Shown piece by piece: positions 6,908 through 14,831 of a DNA stretch of 14,831 nucleotides. Origin of the DNA: Bacteroidota bacterium (GTDB taxonomy: Bacteria > Bacteroidota > Bacteroidia > Bacteroidales > B18-G4); the NCBI GenBank assembly GCA_003648575.1, contig QMPN01000046.1, positions 1-14,831 on the forward strand. Direction: 5' to 3'. The first letter of the stretch is position 1; every line of letters begins with the position of its first letter. The notes under the pieces are model-generated. The model was not told the DNA's origin and did not search any database. It saw only the letters and a program-made list of their open reading frames with translations. A program made the translations under genes and the position numbers.

Positions 6908-9900
6908 TTATTTCTGAATAATAATTTTTTCTGTAAGAACCTTGTTGTTGTTCTCCAACATGAGGAAGTAAATACCTTCCGCAAAATTGCTTAAGTCAAT
7001 AGTTTTTACAAATTCCCCGTTCACAGTGATCTGTTCTTCAGTGTAAACAACTTCACCAACGATGCTTCTGATGCTGAGTTTTACAGTCTCATTGCTTTCA
7101 GAAGAAAGCTTCACGGTGAAGGTGCCATTGTTGGGATTCGGGAACACTGCTACACCAACATTCAATTCATTCTCGCCAATGCCAAAAGTATTGTCGATAG
7201 AAACTTCAAGTGTTGATGAGACGGGTCCATTGCCACAGTCGTTGGTTCCGAATACTTCGATGCTTGCCTGTCCTTTATAGGATTCGTCCCAGGTAATATT
7301 CAGAGAATGCATATCGACAGTCAGTTCCTGCCATGCCTCTTCGGGGCTGACAAACCATGTATATGTTGTTGAATTAGGATCAATGCTTGTGGTATAACTG
7401 CTGCTTGATGATACGTAAAGATCAACAAAAGCAGGTCCGTCAGGGGTCGTCATTTCAACAGGCAAAAGATTAACGCTCATGCTAACAGTATTTGATGTAG
7501 CAGGGTTATTGATCGCACATGTGAATGAGGAAGTCATTTCGCAACTTACCACGTCATCATTATTCAGCTCAGTAGTGCTAAATGTGTTGCTGTTATCACC
7601 GGCATTTTCACCATTGATTTTCCACTGGTATACCGGTTCCGAGCCGCCATTTACTGGCATTGCTATGAAAATCACTTCTTCACCTTCGCAAATATCATCA
7701 AGGTCAGATTCAATGCTTATCCCTGCAGGCAGTTCACCAACCACGCTCATGGCAAGGGTATTCGATGAAGCAGGATTACCTGTAATACAATTGGCATTGG
7801 ATGTTAATTCACAGCTAACAATATCGCCGTCGACAAGGGTACTGGAAACAAATACAGCATCATTTGTTCCGACGTTATTACCATTGATTTTCCACTGATA
7901 AGCCGGAGTACTGCCGCCGTTTTCAGGGATGGCAGTAAATTCAACCTCGTTGCCTTCGCAGATCTCGAGGCCGGCTGTTTCGATGGCAACACCCACGGGA
8001 ACGATCTCATTTACGGTCATAATAACTTCGTTCGAAATAACCGGATTGGATGCGGTACAGAGCAGTGAGGAGGTCAGCTCACATGATACAATGTCACTGT
8101 CGACCAGGCTGGAAGAAACATAGGTGTCGCTTCCGTCACCGACATCAACACCATTTAGTTTCCACTGGAAGGCAGGGGTTATTCCGCCATTTTCAGGTTC
8201 TACTACAAAGGTCACCTCTTCGCCGGCGCAAATCATTGCACTGGAAGGAGTAACAAGGGCAGTTACTTCGGCATTGTCGAGTATTCTGATATAATCTTCA
8301 TCGGTATAAGTATTGGTAGAGTTGGCGCTGGTTACCTCAAGGGTCACGTCAAAAGCACCTGCTGTGCCGTAAAAGATACCCTGCGGGTTTTGCTCGCTTG
8401 ATGTGGCCGGGTCGCCACCTTCAAATGTCCAGAGCCATGAAATAGGATCGCCTTGCGTCATGTCAGTGAAATCAACACTGCCTTCGATACAGGTAGTAGT
8501 TATATTGGCTTCAAAATTTGCTGTGAGGCCGTCTTCCACAGGAAGAATTTCTTCATAACGGAAGAAGTTTTGCTTGGTTATAGTCAAGGTAACGTCGGCT
8601 CCCATTGGCAATGTTGAGGGTATCGGTATTGCCTGCATATTTCCGGTGGCGGTGGCAGTTGCCAGGATCTCACCATCACGGAAAAGGGATATCAGTGATC
8701 CCATATCAGCAGATATCTCAAAAACATTTGAACCGTAAGTGACATAAGCTTCATGCTGAACGGTCAGGTCTGTTGGTACCTCATAATAAAGAGTCAGGAA
8801 GGCACCGCCATGATGGTGGAACAGGTGGTATGTCACCACTTTATTTCCGGTGTTATATGGCCAGTTCGATTGTTGCAGGAAAAATTTTCCTGATGAGTTA
8901 CCGAAAGCCGGCATAGCAAAATTCTGAGGATATTCGGTTCCATATAATGGCATGAAAGAAGGCCACATATTGTCGATGAATCCCCAAACATAGGTGTCAT
9001 TTACAAAGGAATATGATGTTTCAGATGCAGCAGTAACTCCCAGTGCACCGGCATTTTCGCCCCCACTGGTATGGCGATGGAATTTTTCAGCAAAGCATTC
9101 CCCGCTCATATTGTATTTTCCTGTTAGGCAGTTGATCGACATCACAAAGGTGAGATCTTCATTGTTCAGCCCATTGATATTTGAGCTATTATAAGAAGGC
9201 TCGCCCCAACCTGTGGTACTTCCATGGTCGCGGTGAAGCATGATGAACGATCCATTGTTAATGGTGTTGTTGATCACTGTGGCATTTCCACCGGTCCATC
9301 CGCCAAGTGCATTTGGTGCTGCGGGTATATATCCCAGTCCGTTAGGTCCGAAATAGTTTACAACCGTCCCGGTATTTTGGGCTGTTGACCATGTTGATCC
9401 CGGGCTTCCGGAATAAATGTCATTGATACGAACGGGTTCTTTTCCCATTTCATTTTTCCAGAATCCTCCTACGGTCTCACCACAGATCTGAAACCAGCGT
9501 TCAGTTTGCCAGCCAATAGCAGTGATAGGGTTGTTATAAAAGTCAGGGTTTGTAGGCGGGTTAGTTTCATAGTCGATGAATTTGGTGACCATGGTTTCCA
9601 GCTGATCGGCATTATTTGCAGTGATACGGGCAAAAGTGATCTCAGGAAGGTTGTCGCCGTTTACGTCAGCATAAATATTGTCAGAAGCACAATAGCTATT
9701 ATGGATGGGTGCTATAATATTGGATGCCATATTTGAGCCGTAGTCACCCAGCAACAGTACGGCTGAAGGAGGAATTCCCCAGTTGTTGTATGCATCATCA
9801 ATGTATGATTCTATGGCAAAAGTTGTATTCCCGCCAACATCACTCACTGTAACTACATCGGTAAGGATCCCCTGCTTATTCCTGAAATCAGCAATAGTAT

Positions 9901-10696
9901 TTGCCCAGGTAACAAAGTCGTCTCCTGTTGGACAGATGATCAGGTACTCACAACCATCGGTTTTGGTATTTCCATTTTCATGCATCCAGTTGTAATCTAT
10001 CTTTGGCAGTGATTCGAAGTTCATGATCGCATCGGCCATGATCGGATCCCACCAGCGGCTGCGGTATCTGGTTTCACCAAATTGTCCGTTGCCACCAACA
10101 AACTCAACTTCTATTTCAATGTCGCGAAAAACTTGCAGCTCTTTGGTTACCGGGTTGTACTGGAATGGGGTTACTCCAAGCATTACAACATCTACCCCCC
10201 TGATGGAGGTAGGCTCTGATAGCATCACAGGCTCGGCAGGATAAAATGCGTTTTGGCTGTAGATGGCCATATTCTTTTCATAAAATAATGGGCTGTCATC
10301 ATCTTCGAAAGGAATACGAGGCGCTGGTGCTATGTCAATATTCTGATAGGTATCAACCTGCATGCTGATAATATTCAGCTTTGCGGTGGCGCCTACCGGC
10401 ATGGCAATATACCTTGCCCCACCGGGAAGGTTAGGAGCCCCCTCATTATTAGGAAGCATAACGCCCGGCATGTTGATCACCGTCATCGCTTCGCCATTAA
10501 TATTGGCAGGGTTGAAACTGAAACTGTTCACGGAGTGAATTACACGTACATTGGAATTCTCGGAAGCGGTCAGGGTAAAGCCCTGGCTAGACCAACTGTC
10601 ACTATACCTTACTTCGTCAGCATAGCTGAAAGAGATAAGGAGGAATGTGGCAAGAAACAATGTAATTGCTTGTTTAAAGAGCATGGAGTTTTTCAT
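6908..10696 (-). CDS. Gingipain-like C25 cysteine peptidase with PKD domain, three Ig repeats and T9SS sorting domain
   Basis: 1262 residues, complete. Signal peptide about 1-26 ('ISFSYA'). The propeptide-like region (27-245) ends near a conserved 'RYRSRWWDP' (210-218). The catalytic domain (248-640) carries 'AVLLLGD' at 312-318, probable catalytic H491 in 'LHRDHGSTTGW' and C523 in 'MSINCLTGKYN'. They lie 32 residues apart, close to the H211-C244 spacing of gingipain RgpB. The domain ends in 'HHHGGAFLTLYYEVP' where canonical members have 'GDPxLxIW'. A C25-type Ig-like domain follows (641-718), then PKD (725-806, 'WLWTFEGG' and an 'NPQGIFY' turn), three 90-residue Ig repeats (809-1078), a tail module (1079-1170) and a sorting domain ('VAVFPNPNNGTF', 1182-1193). 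It is probably an exported endopeptidase; specificity cannot be read. Closely related to the next gene upstream (10817-14329). A candidate promoter lies at 10750-10780. The first ATG is used: it starts a complete signal peptide, whereas M5 would lose the lysine at position 2. Confidence 0.93.
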   Translation of the reverse strand: MKNSMLFKQAITLFLATFLLISFSYADEVRYSDSWSSQGFTLTASENSNVRVIHSVNSFSFNPANINGEAMTVINMPGVMLPNNEGAPNLPGGARYIAMPVGATAKLNIISMQVDTYQNIDIAPAPRIPFEDDDSPLFYEKNMAIYSQNAFYPAEPVMLSEPTSIRGVDVVMLGVTPFQYNPVTKELQVFRDIEIEVEFVGGNGQFGETRYRSRWWDPIMADAIMNFESLPKIDYNWMHENGNTKTDGCEYLIICPTGDDFVTWANTIADFRNKQGILTDVVTVSDVGGNTTFAIESYIDDAYNNWGIPPSAVLLLGDYGSNMASNIIAPIHNSYCASDNIYADVNGDNLPEITFARITANNADQLETMVTKFIDYETNPPTNPDFYNNPITAIGWQTERWFQICGETVGGFWKNEMGKEPVRINDIYSGSPGSTWSTAQNTGTVVNYFGPNGLGYIPAAPNALGGWTGGNATVINNTINNGSFIMLHRDHGSTTGWGEPSYNSSNINGLNNEDLTFVMSINCLTGKYNMSGECFAEKFHRHTSGGENAGALGVTAASETSYSFVNDTYVWGFIDNMWPSFMPLYGTEYPQNFAMPAFGNSSGKFFLQQSNWPYNTGNKVVTYHLFHHHGGAFLTLYYEVPTDLTVQHEAYVTYGSNVFEISADMGSLISLFRDGEILATATATGNMQAIPIPSTLPMGADVTLTITKQNFFRYEEILPVEDGLTANFEANITTTCIEGSVDFTDMTQGDPISWLWTFEGGDPATSSEQNPQGIFYGTAGAFDVTLEVTSANSTNTYTDEDYIRILDNAEVTALVTPSSAMICAGEEVTFVVEPENGGITPAFQWKLNGVDVGDGSDTYVSSSLVDSDIVSCELTSSLLCTASNPVISNEVIMTVNEIVPVGVAIETAGLEICEGNEVEFTAIPENGGSTPAYQWKINGNNVGTNDAVFVSSTLVDGDIVSCELTSNANCITGNPASSNTLAMSVVGELPAGISIESDLDDICEGEEVIFIAMPVNGGSEPVYQWKINGENAGDNSNTFSTTELNNDDVVSCEMTSSFTCAINNPATSNTVSMSVNLLPVEMTTPDGPAFVDLYVSSSSSYTTSIDPNSTTYTWFVSPEEAWQELTVDMHSLNITWDESYKGQASIEVFGTNDCGNGPVSSTLEVSIDNTFGIGENELNVGVAVFPNPNNGTFTVKLSSESNETVKLSIRSIVGEVVYTEEQITVNGEFVKTIDLSNFAEGIYFLMLENNNKVLTEKIIIQK
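7463..8272 (-). repeat. Three tandem 270-bp Ig-like repeats in the C25 peptidase
   Basis: Residues 809-898, 899-988 and 989-1078 are three copies of a 90-residue Ig-like module in exact register. The cysteine triplets are C823/C872/C880, C913/C962/C970 and C1003/C1052/C1060, and each copy has 'P(A/V)(F/Y)QWK(L/I)NG' and 'V(S)CE(L/M)TS'. At the DNA level the segment coding QWK(L/I)NG recurs every 270 bp. This module family is common in secreted Bacteroidota proteins and probably acts as a spacer or adhesive stalk. Confidence 0.9.
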
Positions 10697-10749
10697 TTTT
10701 TGCTGTATTGTTTAATTTGATTTTGCTACGAATATTAACTCAACGGGTG

Positions 10750-10780
10750 CAAATATATAAAAGTTACATACAAAAATAAA
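10750..10780 (-). promoter_or_regulatory. Candidate Bacteroidota promoter of the 1262-residue C25 peptidase gene
   Basis: The minus strand reads TATATTTG at 10757-10750, an exact match to the -7 consensus TAnnTTTG. It is preceded by a 19-bp spacer and TTTA (10780-10777), one base off the -33 TTTG. A transcript starting a few bases downstream would have a leader of about 45 nt before the ATG at 10696. The surrounding 120-bp gap is very A/T-rich and shows no terminator for the upstream gene. Confidence 0.5.
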
Positions 10781-10816
10781 TGCAAGTCAATCATTTTCAT
10801 AGATATACACCATAGT

Positions 10817-13800
10817 TTATTGCTGTAGAATAATTTTTTCAGTGATAAGTGTATCGCCCTTACGAATTATCAGAAAATAGATGCCTTCTGAAAATGCAGT
10901 CAGGTCGATGGTTTTTTCATAGGTTCCGCTCAGGTGCAGCTGCTCTTCAGCAATAAGCTGCTCACCAATACTATTCCGGATGCTGTAACTGATAATCTCT
11001 TGATCTACGCCAGAGATCTTCAGTTTGAATGTTCCGCTATTGGGATTTGGAAATATACTTACTCCCAGATCAGAACCGGCATCGTCAATTCCTGTTGTGT
11101 TGTCGATGATCACGACGGTGCTATCCGAAATCTCACCATCACCACAGTCATTGGCTCCGTAAACACGGATCATGGCCTCGCCCATATAATCTTCCGCCCA
11201 GTATACCGTCATGGCATTTAATGTAATTTCCATATTTTCCCATGCTATTACCGGACTAACTGACCAGACGTAGGATGTAGCACCCGGATCTGCAATGGTT
11301 GCGTAATCACTTGTCTGTACTGAATGCAGGTCAATATATGTTGGCCCTGTAGGAGCGGAAAGTTGTTCCGGCTCAATCATTACCGTCATTGTGATTGGGT
11401 CAGATGTTGCACTGTCGCCAACGATACAGAGAGCATTTGAGTAAACCTTGCAGCTGACGATATCTCCATTTTCAAGAAGAGAGCTTATATAATATGGATC
11501 GTTGGTTCCACAGTTTTCCCCATTAAGCATCCATTGGTATTGTGGATCGTCTCCACCATTTACCGGGAAGGCATCAAAGATTACCTGTTCGCCTTCGCAA
11601 ATCACGTTGGTATCACAATTTATGGTCAGCGTAACCGGGAGCACACCGTCGACAGTCATAATAACAGGATTAGACATCAGCGGGTTTACGGCTGCACAAC
11701 TATATGATGAGGTTACTTCACATTCAACCTGGTCATTATTTTCGAGGCTGCTCGTAACGAAAGTTGTGCTTCCGTCACCAACATTTGCCCCATTAAGTTT
11801 CCATTGGTAAACAGGGTTCAGTCCACCGTTGGTTTCAAGCAGGTCAAATGTAACCTCATCACCCTGGCAAATATGTTCAGTGGAGGCTGTGATGGATGCA
11901 GTCACTACAATGTTATCAACGATAGAGATATAATCCGTGTTGGTATATGTAGCGGTACCCGTGGTACTGCTTACTTCCAGACTTACATCGAAGTCACCCA
12001 GGCCACTATAAATGATACCCTGCGGATGTTGGTCGGTAGATGTTGCCGGGCTGCCGCCTTCGAAAGTCCACAGCCACGAGATGGGGTCTCCCACGCTTAA
12101 ATCAGTAAAGTTAATGGCTTCACCCTGGCAGCCTGTAGTCAGGTCGGCCATGAAATTGGAGGTCAATGGGTCAAGCACAGGTAAAAGCTGCTCATAGCGG
12201 AAATAGTTCTGCTTTGTAATAGTAAGCGAAACCTCTTCTCCGAGAGGAATAGCCGGGATCGTAATGGATTGAAGTGTTCCCGTACCCGTAGCAGTGGCAA
12301 GGATATCCCCATTGTAGAAAAGGGAGATCAATGATCCTGCATCGGCAGTAATTTCAAAGGCAGTTGATCCGAAGGTGATATCACCATCATGCACGACTGT
12401 CAGGTTCATAGGTACCTCATAATACAGGGTGAGGAAAGCCCCTCCGTGGTGATGGAACAGGTGATAGGTTACCTGCTTATTACCGGTATTATATGGCCAG
12501 TTCGACTGCTCAAGAAAGATCTTTCCTGCTGCATTTCCAAAGGCCGGCATTACATAATCCTGCGGATATGTAGTACCATAATCAGGCATGAATTCAGGCC
12601 ACATATTATCGATAAATCCCCACACATAGGTGTCGTTCACAAATGAGTATGATATCTCTGATGCTGCTGTAATACCTAGTGCACCTGAATTTTCATCATT
12701 ATAGGTATATCGATGGAATTTTTCAGCAAAACATTCGCCCGACATATTGTATTTTCCTGTCAGACAGTTAATAGACATAACAAAGGTGAGCTCTGTATTC
12801 GTCAATCCGTTAATGCTGGATGTGTTATATGATGGCTCTCCCCATCCAGTAGTACTGCCATGATCTCTATGCAGCATGATAAAGCAACCGTTGTTGATGG
12901 TGTTGTTGATGGCAGTGGAATTCCCTCCCGTCCAGCCGCCAAGAATACTCGGCTCTGAAGGAATATATCCGAGACCGTTTGGCCCGAAGTAATCAACTAC
13001 CGTGGAGGTGTTGGTTGCTGTTGACCATACGCTTCCTGGCGATCCGGAATAAATGTCGTTGATACGGACTGTGTTTTTGCCAAGCTCATTTTTCCAATAT
13101 CCTCCAACAGCTTCTCCACATATCTGGAACCAGCGTTCAGTTTGCCAGCCAATGGCAGTGATGGGGTTGTCGTAAAAATCCGGGTTTGTTGGCGGATTGG
13201 TTTCATACTCGATGAACTTTGTAACCATAGTAGCCAGCTGGCTGGAATCATTTGCAGTTATACGTGCAAATGCCATCTCCGGCAGGTGGTCATTGTCTAC
13301 ATCGGCATAAATATTATCAGAGGCGCAGTAGCTGTTATAGATGGGGGAGATCACATTCTTGTTGATGTCGGTTCCAAAGTCACCCAGCAGCAATACCGCT
13401 GATGGCGGAATGGTCCAGTTGGTATAGGCATTGTTCACAAAAGACTCGATGTCGGAGGTTGTGTTCCCACCAACTTCTGTTAATGTAACCACTTGCGTAA
13501 GTATCCCTTGCTTGTTCCTGAACATGGCAATGGAATCAGCCCAGTATACATAATCGGATCCATCGGGGGTGATGATCAGGTATTCACATCCGTCACCGCC
13601 CTTGTTGTTGCCATATATTCGGTTATGATCGACGACAGGCAGTGCTTCAAAATTCATGACTGCATCGGCCAGGATAGGATCCCACCACCTGCTGCGGTAT
13701 CGGGTATCCCCAAAGTTGCCGTCACCTCCTACGAAGGAGATCTCAACTTCAATGTCGCGCAAAACTTTTAGCTCCTTGCTAACAGGATTGTACTGGAAGG

Positions 13801-14329
13801 GGGTGATCCCAAGCATGACCACATCAAGGCCACGAATTTTTGAAGGCTCCGATAACTTAATAGGTTCTGCAGGATAAAAGGCATTTTGACTGTACACCTG
13901 CATATTCTTCTCGTAATGTACCGGGCTGTTATCATTTTCGAAAGGGATGCGGGGTGATGGAGCGATATCGACATCATAAAATGTCTCTACCCGCATATTG
14001 GTGATCTTCAGACTTGCTGTTGCACCATTGGGAATGGCTATATATCTGCCTTCCCCGGGCAGGTTCGGGGCGCCTTCTTCATTAGGAAGTATGTTCCCGG
14101 GCATATGCACAAGCGTCATTTCCTCACCATTTATGGTGGCCGTACTGAAACTGAAATCATTCACTGAATGGATCAGACGTACGCCTGTATTTTCGCTTGA
14201 TGTCAGGTTAAATCCCTGATGCGACCAGCTATCAGGATAATTGATTTTTTGCGCTTTACCATTGAAAGCAAAAAGTAAACACACAAAAAGCAAAGCTGAG
14301 AATGACCTTACAAACGTTGCTGTTTTCAT
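10817..14329 (-). CDS. Gingipain-like C25 cysteine peptidase with PKD domain, two Ig repeats and T9SS sorting domain
   Basis: 1170 residues, complete; paralogue of the gene at 6908-10696 with the same domain order minus one Ig repeat. Signal peptide about 1-26 ('FNGKAQ'), propeptide-like region to about 245, catalytic domain 248-640 with probable H490 ('LHRDHGSTTGW') and C522 ('MSINCLTGKYN'), 'HHHGGAFLTLYYEVP' (626-640), C25-type Ig-like domain (641-717), PKD (724-805), two 90-residue Ig repeats (807-986), tail module (987-1078), sorting domain ('VSIFPNPNSGTF', 1090-1101). In the 110 residues before and through the active-site histidine (390-499) I count 16 differences from the paralogue; the Ig repeats and sorting domain differ much more. 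It is probably an exported endopeptidase of unknown specificity. The 73-bp gap upstream shows no exact TAnnTTTG box and only a weak, bulged hairpin without a T-run. No terminator is visible downstream, so read-through into the paralogue is possible. Confidence 0.93.
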   Translation of the reverse strand: MKTATFVRSFSALLFVCLLFAFNGKAQKINYPDSWSHQGFNLTSSENTGVRLIHSVNDFSFSTATINGEEMTLVHMPGNILPNEEGAPNLPGEGRYIAIPNGATASLKITNMRVETFYDVDIAPSPRIPFENDNSPVHYEKNMQVYSQNAFYPAEPIKLSEPSKIRGLDVVMLGITPFQYNPVSKELKVLRDIEVEISFVGGDGNFGDTRYRSRWWDPILADAVMNFEALPVVDHNRIYGNNKGGDGCEYLIITPDGSDYVYWADSIAMFRNKQGILTQVVTLTEVGGNTTSDIESFVNNAYTNWTIPPSAVLLLGDFGTDINKNVISPIYNSYCASDNIYADVDNDHLPEMAFARITANDSSQLATMVTKFIEYETNPPTNPDFYDNPITAIGWQTERWFQICGEAVGGYWKNELGKNTVRINDIYSGSPGSVWSTATNTSTVVDYFGPNGLGYIPSEPSILGGWTGGNSTAINNTINNGCFIMLHRDHGSTTGWGEPSYNTSSINGLTNTELTFVMSINCLTGKYNMSGECFAEKFHRYTYNDENSGALGITAASEISYSFVNDTYVWGFIDNMWPEFMPDYGTTYPQDYVMPAFGNAAGKIFLEQSNWPYNTGNKQVTYHLFHHHGGAFLTLYYEVPMNLTVVHDGDITFGSTAFEITADAGSLISLFYNGDILATATGTGTLQSITIPAIPLGEEVSLTITKQNYFRYEQLLPVLDPLTSNFMADLTTGCQGEAINFTDLSVGDPISWLWTFEGGSPATSTDQHPQGIIYSGLGDFDVSLEVSSTTGTATYTNTDYISIVDNIVVTASITASTEHICQGDEVTFDLLETNGGLNPVYQWKLNGANVGDGSTTFVTSSLENNDQVECEVTSSYSCAAVNPLMSNPVIMTVDGVLPVTLTINCDTNVICEGEQVIFDAFPVNGGDDPQYQWMLNGENCGTNDPYYISSLLENGDIVSCKVYSNALCIVGDSATSDPITMTVMIEPEQLSAPTGPTYIDLHSVQTSDYATIADPGATSYVWSVSPVIAWENMEITLNAMTVYWAEDYMGEAMIRVYGANDCGDGEISDSTVVIIDNTTGIDDAGSDLGVSIFPNPNSGTFKLKISGVDQEIISYSIRNSIGEQLIAEEQLHLSGTYEKTIDLTAFSEGIYFLIIRKGDTLITEKIILQQ
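11372..11911 (-). repeat. Two tandem 270-bp Ig-like repeats in the C25 paralogue
   Basis: Residues 807-896 and 897-986 are two 90-residue Ig-like copies in register, with cysteines at C821/C870/C878 and C911/C960/C968 and the same 'YQW(K/M)LNG' core as the three copies in the neighbouring paralogue. The second copy carries an extra cysteine (C940 in 'NGENCGTND') and another at C905, both absent from the other copies. Confidence 0.88.
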
Positions 14330-14402
14330 TGTTGGTTTTGTTTATGGTTTAAATGTCAATATTTCTAAAATGCTACAAAATACTAAAAGACCAGCATATA
14401 TT

Positions 14403-14831
14403 TTAGTAGCGAATAAGCTTTTTAGTGGTAATTACTGAATTGGTTCTCAGGGTACATAAGTAAATACCCTTGTTCATGGCATTCCCATTCAGATCAGTTC
14501 CGTCCCAGTTCATGCTGTGCTCACCGGCTTTCATGTTACGGTCAACCAGCGAAGCCACCTTCCTGCCATCGATGCTGTATATATCAATTGCTACATCCAT
14601 ATCCTCAGCTATGCTGAAGCTGATCGTTGTATGATCATTAAAGGGATTGGGGTACATATTATCGATGGATGCTGTTGCATCCGGGATGTGATCATCCGGT
14701 ACTGACGTAACAATATCTCCAAAAAAGTTTAGGTATTCATACATAAGTTTTGCCTTGGTGGAGGGGTGCGTACCGTCAACGAGGGCGCCGAATTCAAATG
14801 AACAGCCAATGGTTTTATAGCTGCCTTCGTC
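14403..14831 (-). CDS. C-terminal 142 residues of a T9SS-exported protein, 5' end beyond the window
   Basis: The frame is open from the right edge to TAA at 14405-14403. An internal ATG at 14744 could be mistaken for a start, but the 29 codons before it are open and protein-like, so the gene almost certainly continues upstream. The first 40 residues ('CSFEFGALVDG', then 'STKAKLMYEYLNFFGD') look like the last strand and helix of a globular domain. They recall the closing segment of amidotransferase-like domains in secreted Bacteroidota proteins, but that is a weak impression and I do not assign a function. After a short linker comes a T9SS sorting domain, 'MYPNPFNDHTTISFSI', with 'GRKVASLVDR' and 'KGIYLCTLR', more FlgD-like than the 'PNPN' type of the next three genes. 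It ends 73 bp before the next gene on the same strand; no strong terminator lies between. Confidence 0.8.
   Translation of the reverse strand, partial: DEGSYKTIGCSFEFGALVDGTHPSTKAKLMYEYLNFFGDIVTSVPDDHIPDATASIDNMYPNPFNDHTTISFSIAEDMDVAIDIYSIDGRKVASLVDRNMKAGEHSMNWDGTDLNGNAMNKGIYLCTLRTNSVITTKKLIRY

Noticed and set aside
7463..8272. CRISPR or non-coding tandem repeat
   Set aside because: The 270-bp period is an in-frame 90-residue Ig-like protein repeat within an intact coding sequence.
10697..10816. Terminator after the 1170-residue peptidase gene
   Set aside because: The gap is A/T-rich but I could not find a stem followed by a T-run.
14330..14402. Hairpin pairing CTAAAA...TGCT with AGCATTTTAG as a terminator
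   Set aside because: It needs a 4-nt bulge and an 18-nt loop and is not followed by a T-run.
14403..14744. A self-contained 113-residue gene starting at the ATG at 14744
   Set aside because: The frame stays open for 29 more codons to the window edge with protein-like sequence, and the product would be an isolated sorting domain without a signal peptide. It is the end of a larger gene.

Overview
The window looks like a stretch of a Bacteroidota chromosome, probably from the Bacteroidia; I cannot name a genus. It holds five genes, all read from the minus strand: three are complete and one is cut off at each edge. The reasons for this placement are C-terminal sorting domains typical of the type IX secretion system (T9SS; 'PNPN.G.F' and 'PNPF' motifs) on four of the five proteins, TAnnTTTG-type -7 promoter boxes, no clear Shine-Dalgarno sequences, and gingipain-family (C25) peptidases with strings of Ig-like and PKD modules. 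The fifth protein is cut before its C-terminus.

Layout in order of transcription (right to left): (a) 14831-14403, the last 142 residues of a T9SS-exported protein; (b) 14329-10817, a 1170-residue C25 peptidase; (c) 10696-6908, a 1262-residue close paralogue of (b); (d) 6768-3283, a 1161-residue protein with six Asp-box motifs (sialidase-type propeller), Fn3-like and GEVED modules and a sorting domain; (e) 3078-1, the first 1026 residues of a third C25 peptidase from a different subfamily. Gaps between genes are only 73-204 bp. They hold two good intrinsic terminators (after c and after d), two candidate promoters (before c and before d) and a long two-part inverted repeat (before e). No RNA gene, insertion sequence, CRISPR array or integrase was seen.

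The genes appear to form a small island of secreted surface or extracellular proteins: three putative cysteine endopeptidases with different accessory modules, and one propeller protein that may bind or cleave glycan or protein. A role in digesting extracellular protein is inferred from the families; no substrate can be read from the sequence. The most informative structures are: the tandem paralogues (b) and (c), which differ by exactly one 90-residue Ig repeat; a roughly 180-residue tail module shared by (b), (c) and the otherwise unrelated (d); a GEVED domain nested inside another beta-sandwich in (d); and departures from canonical C25 motifs in all three peptidases.
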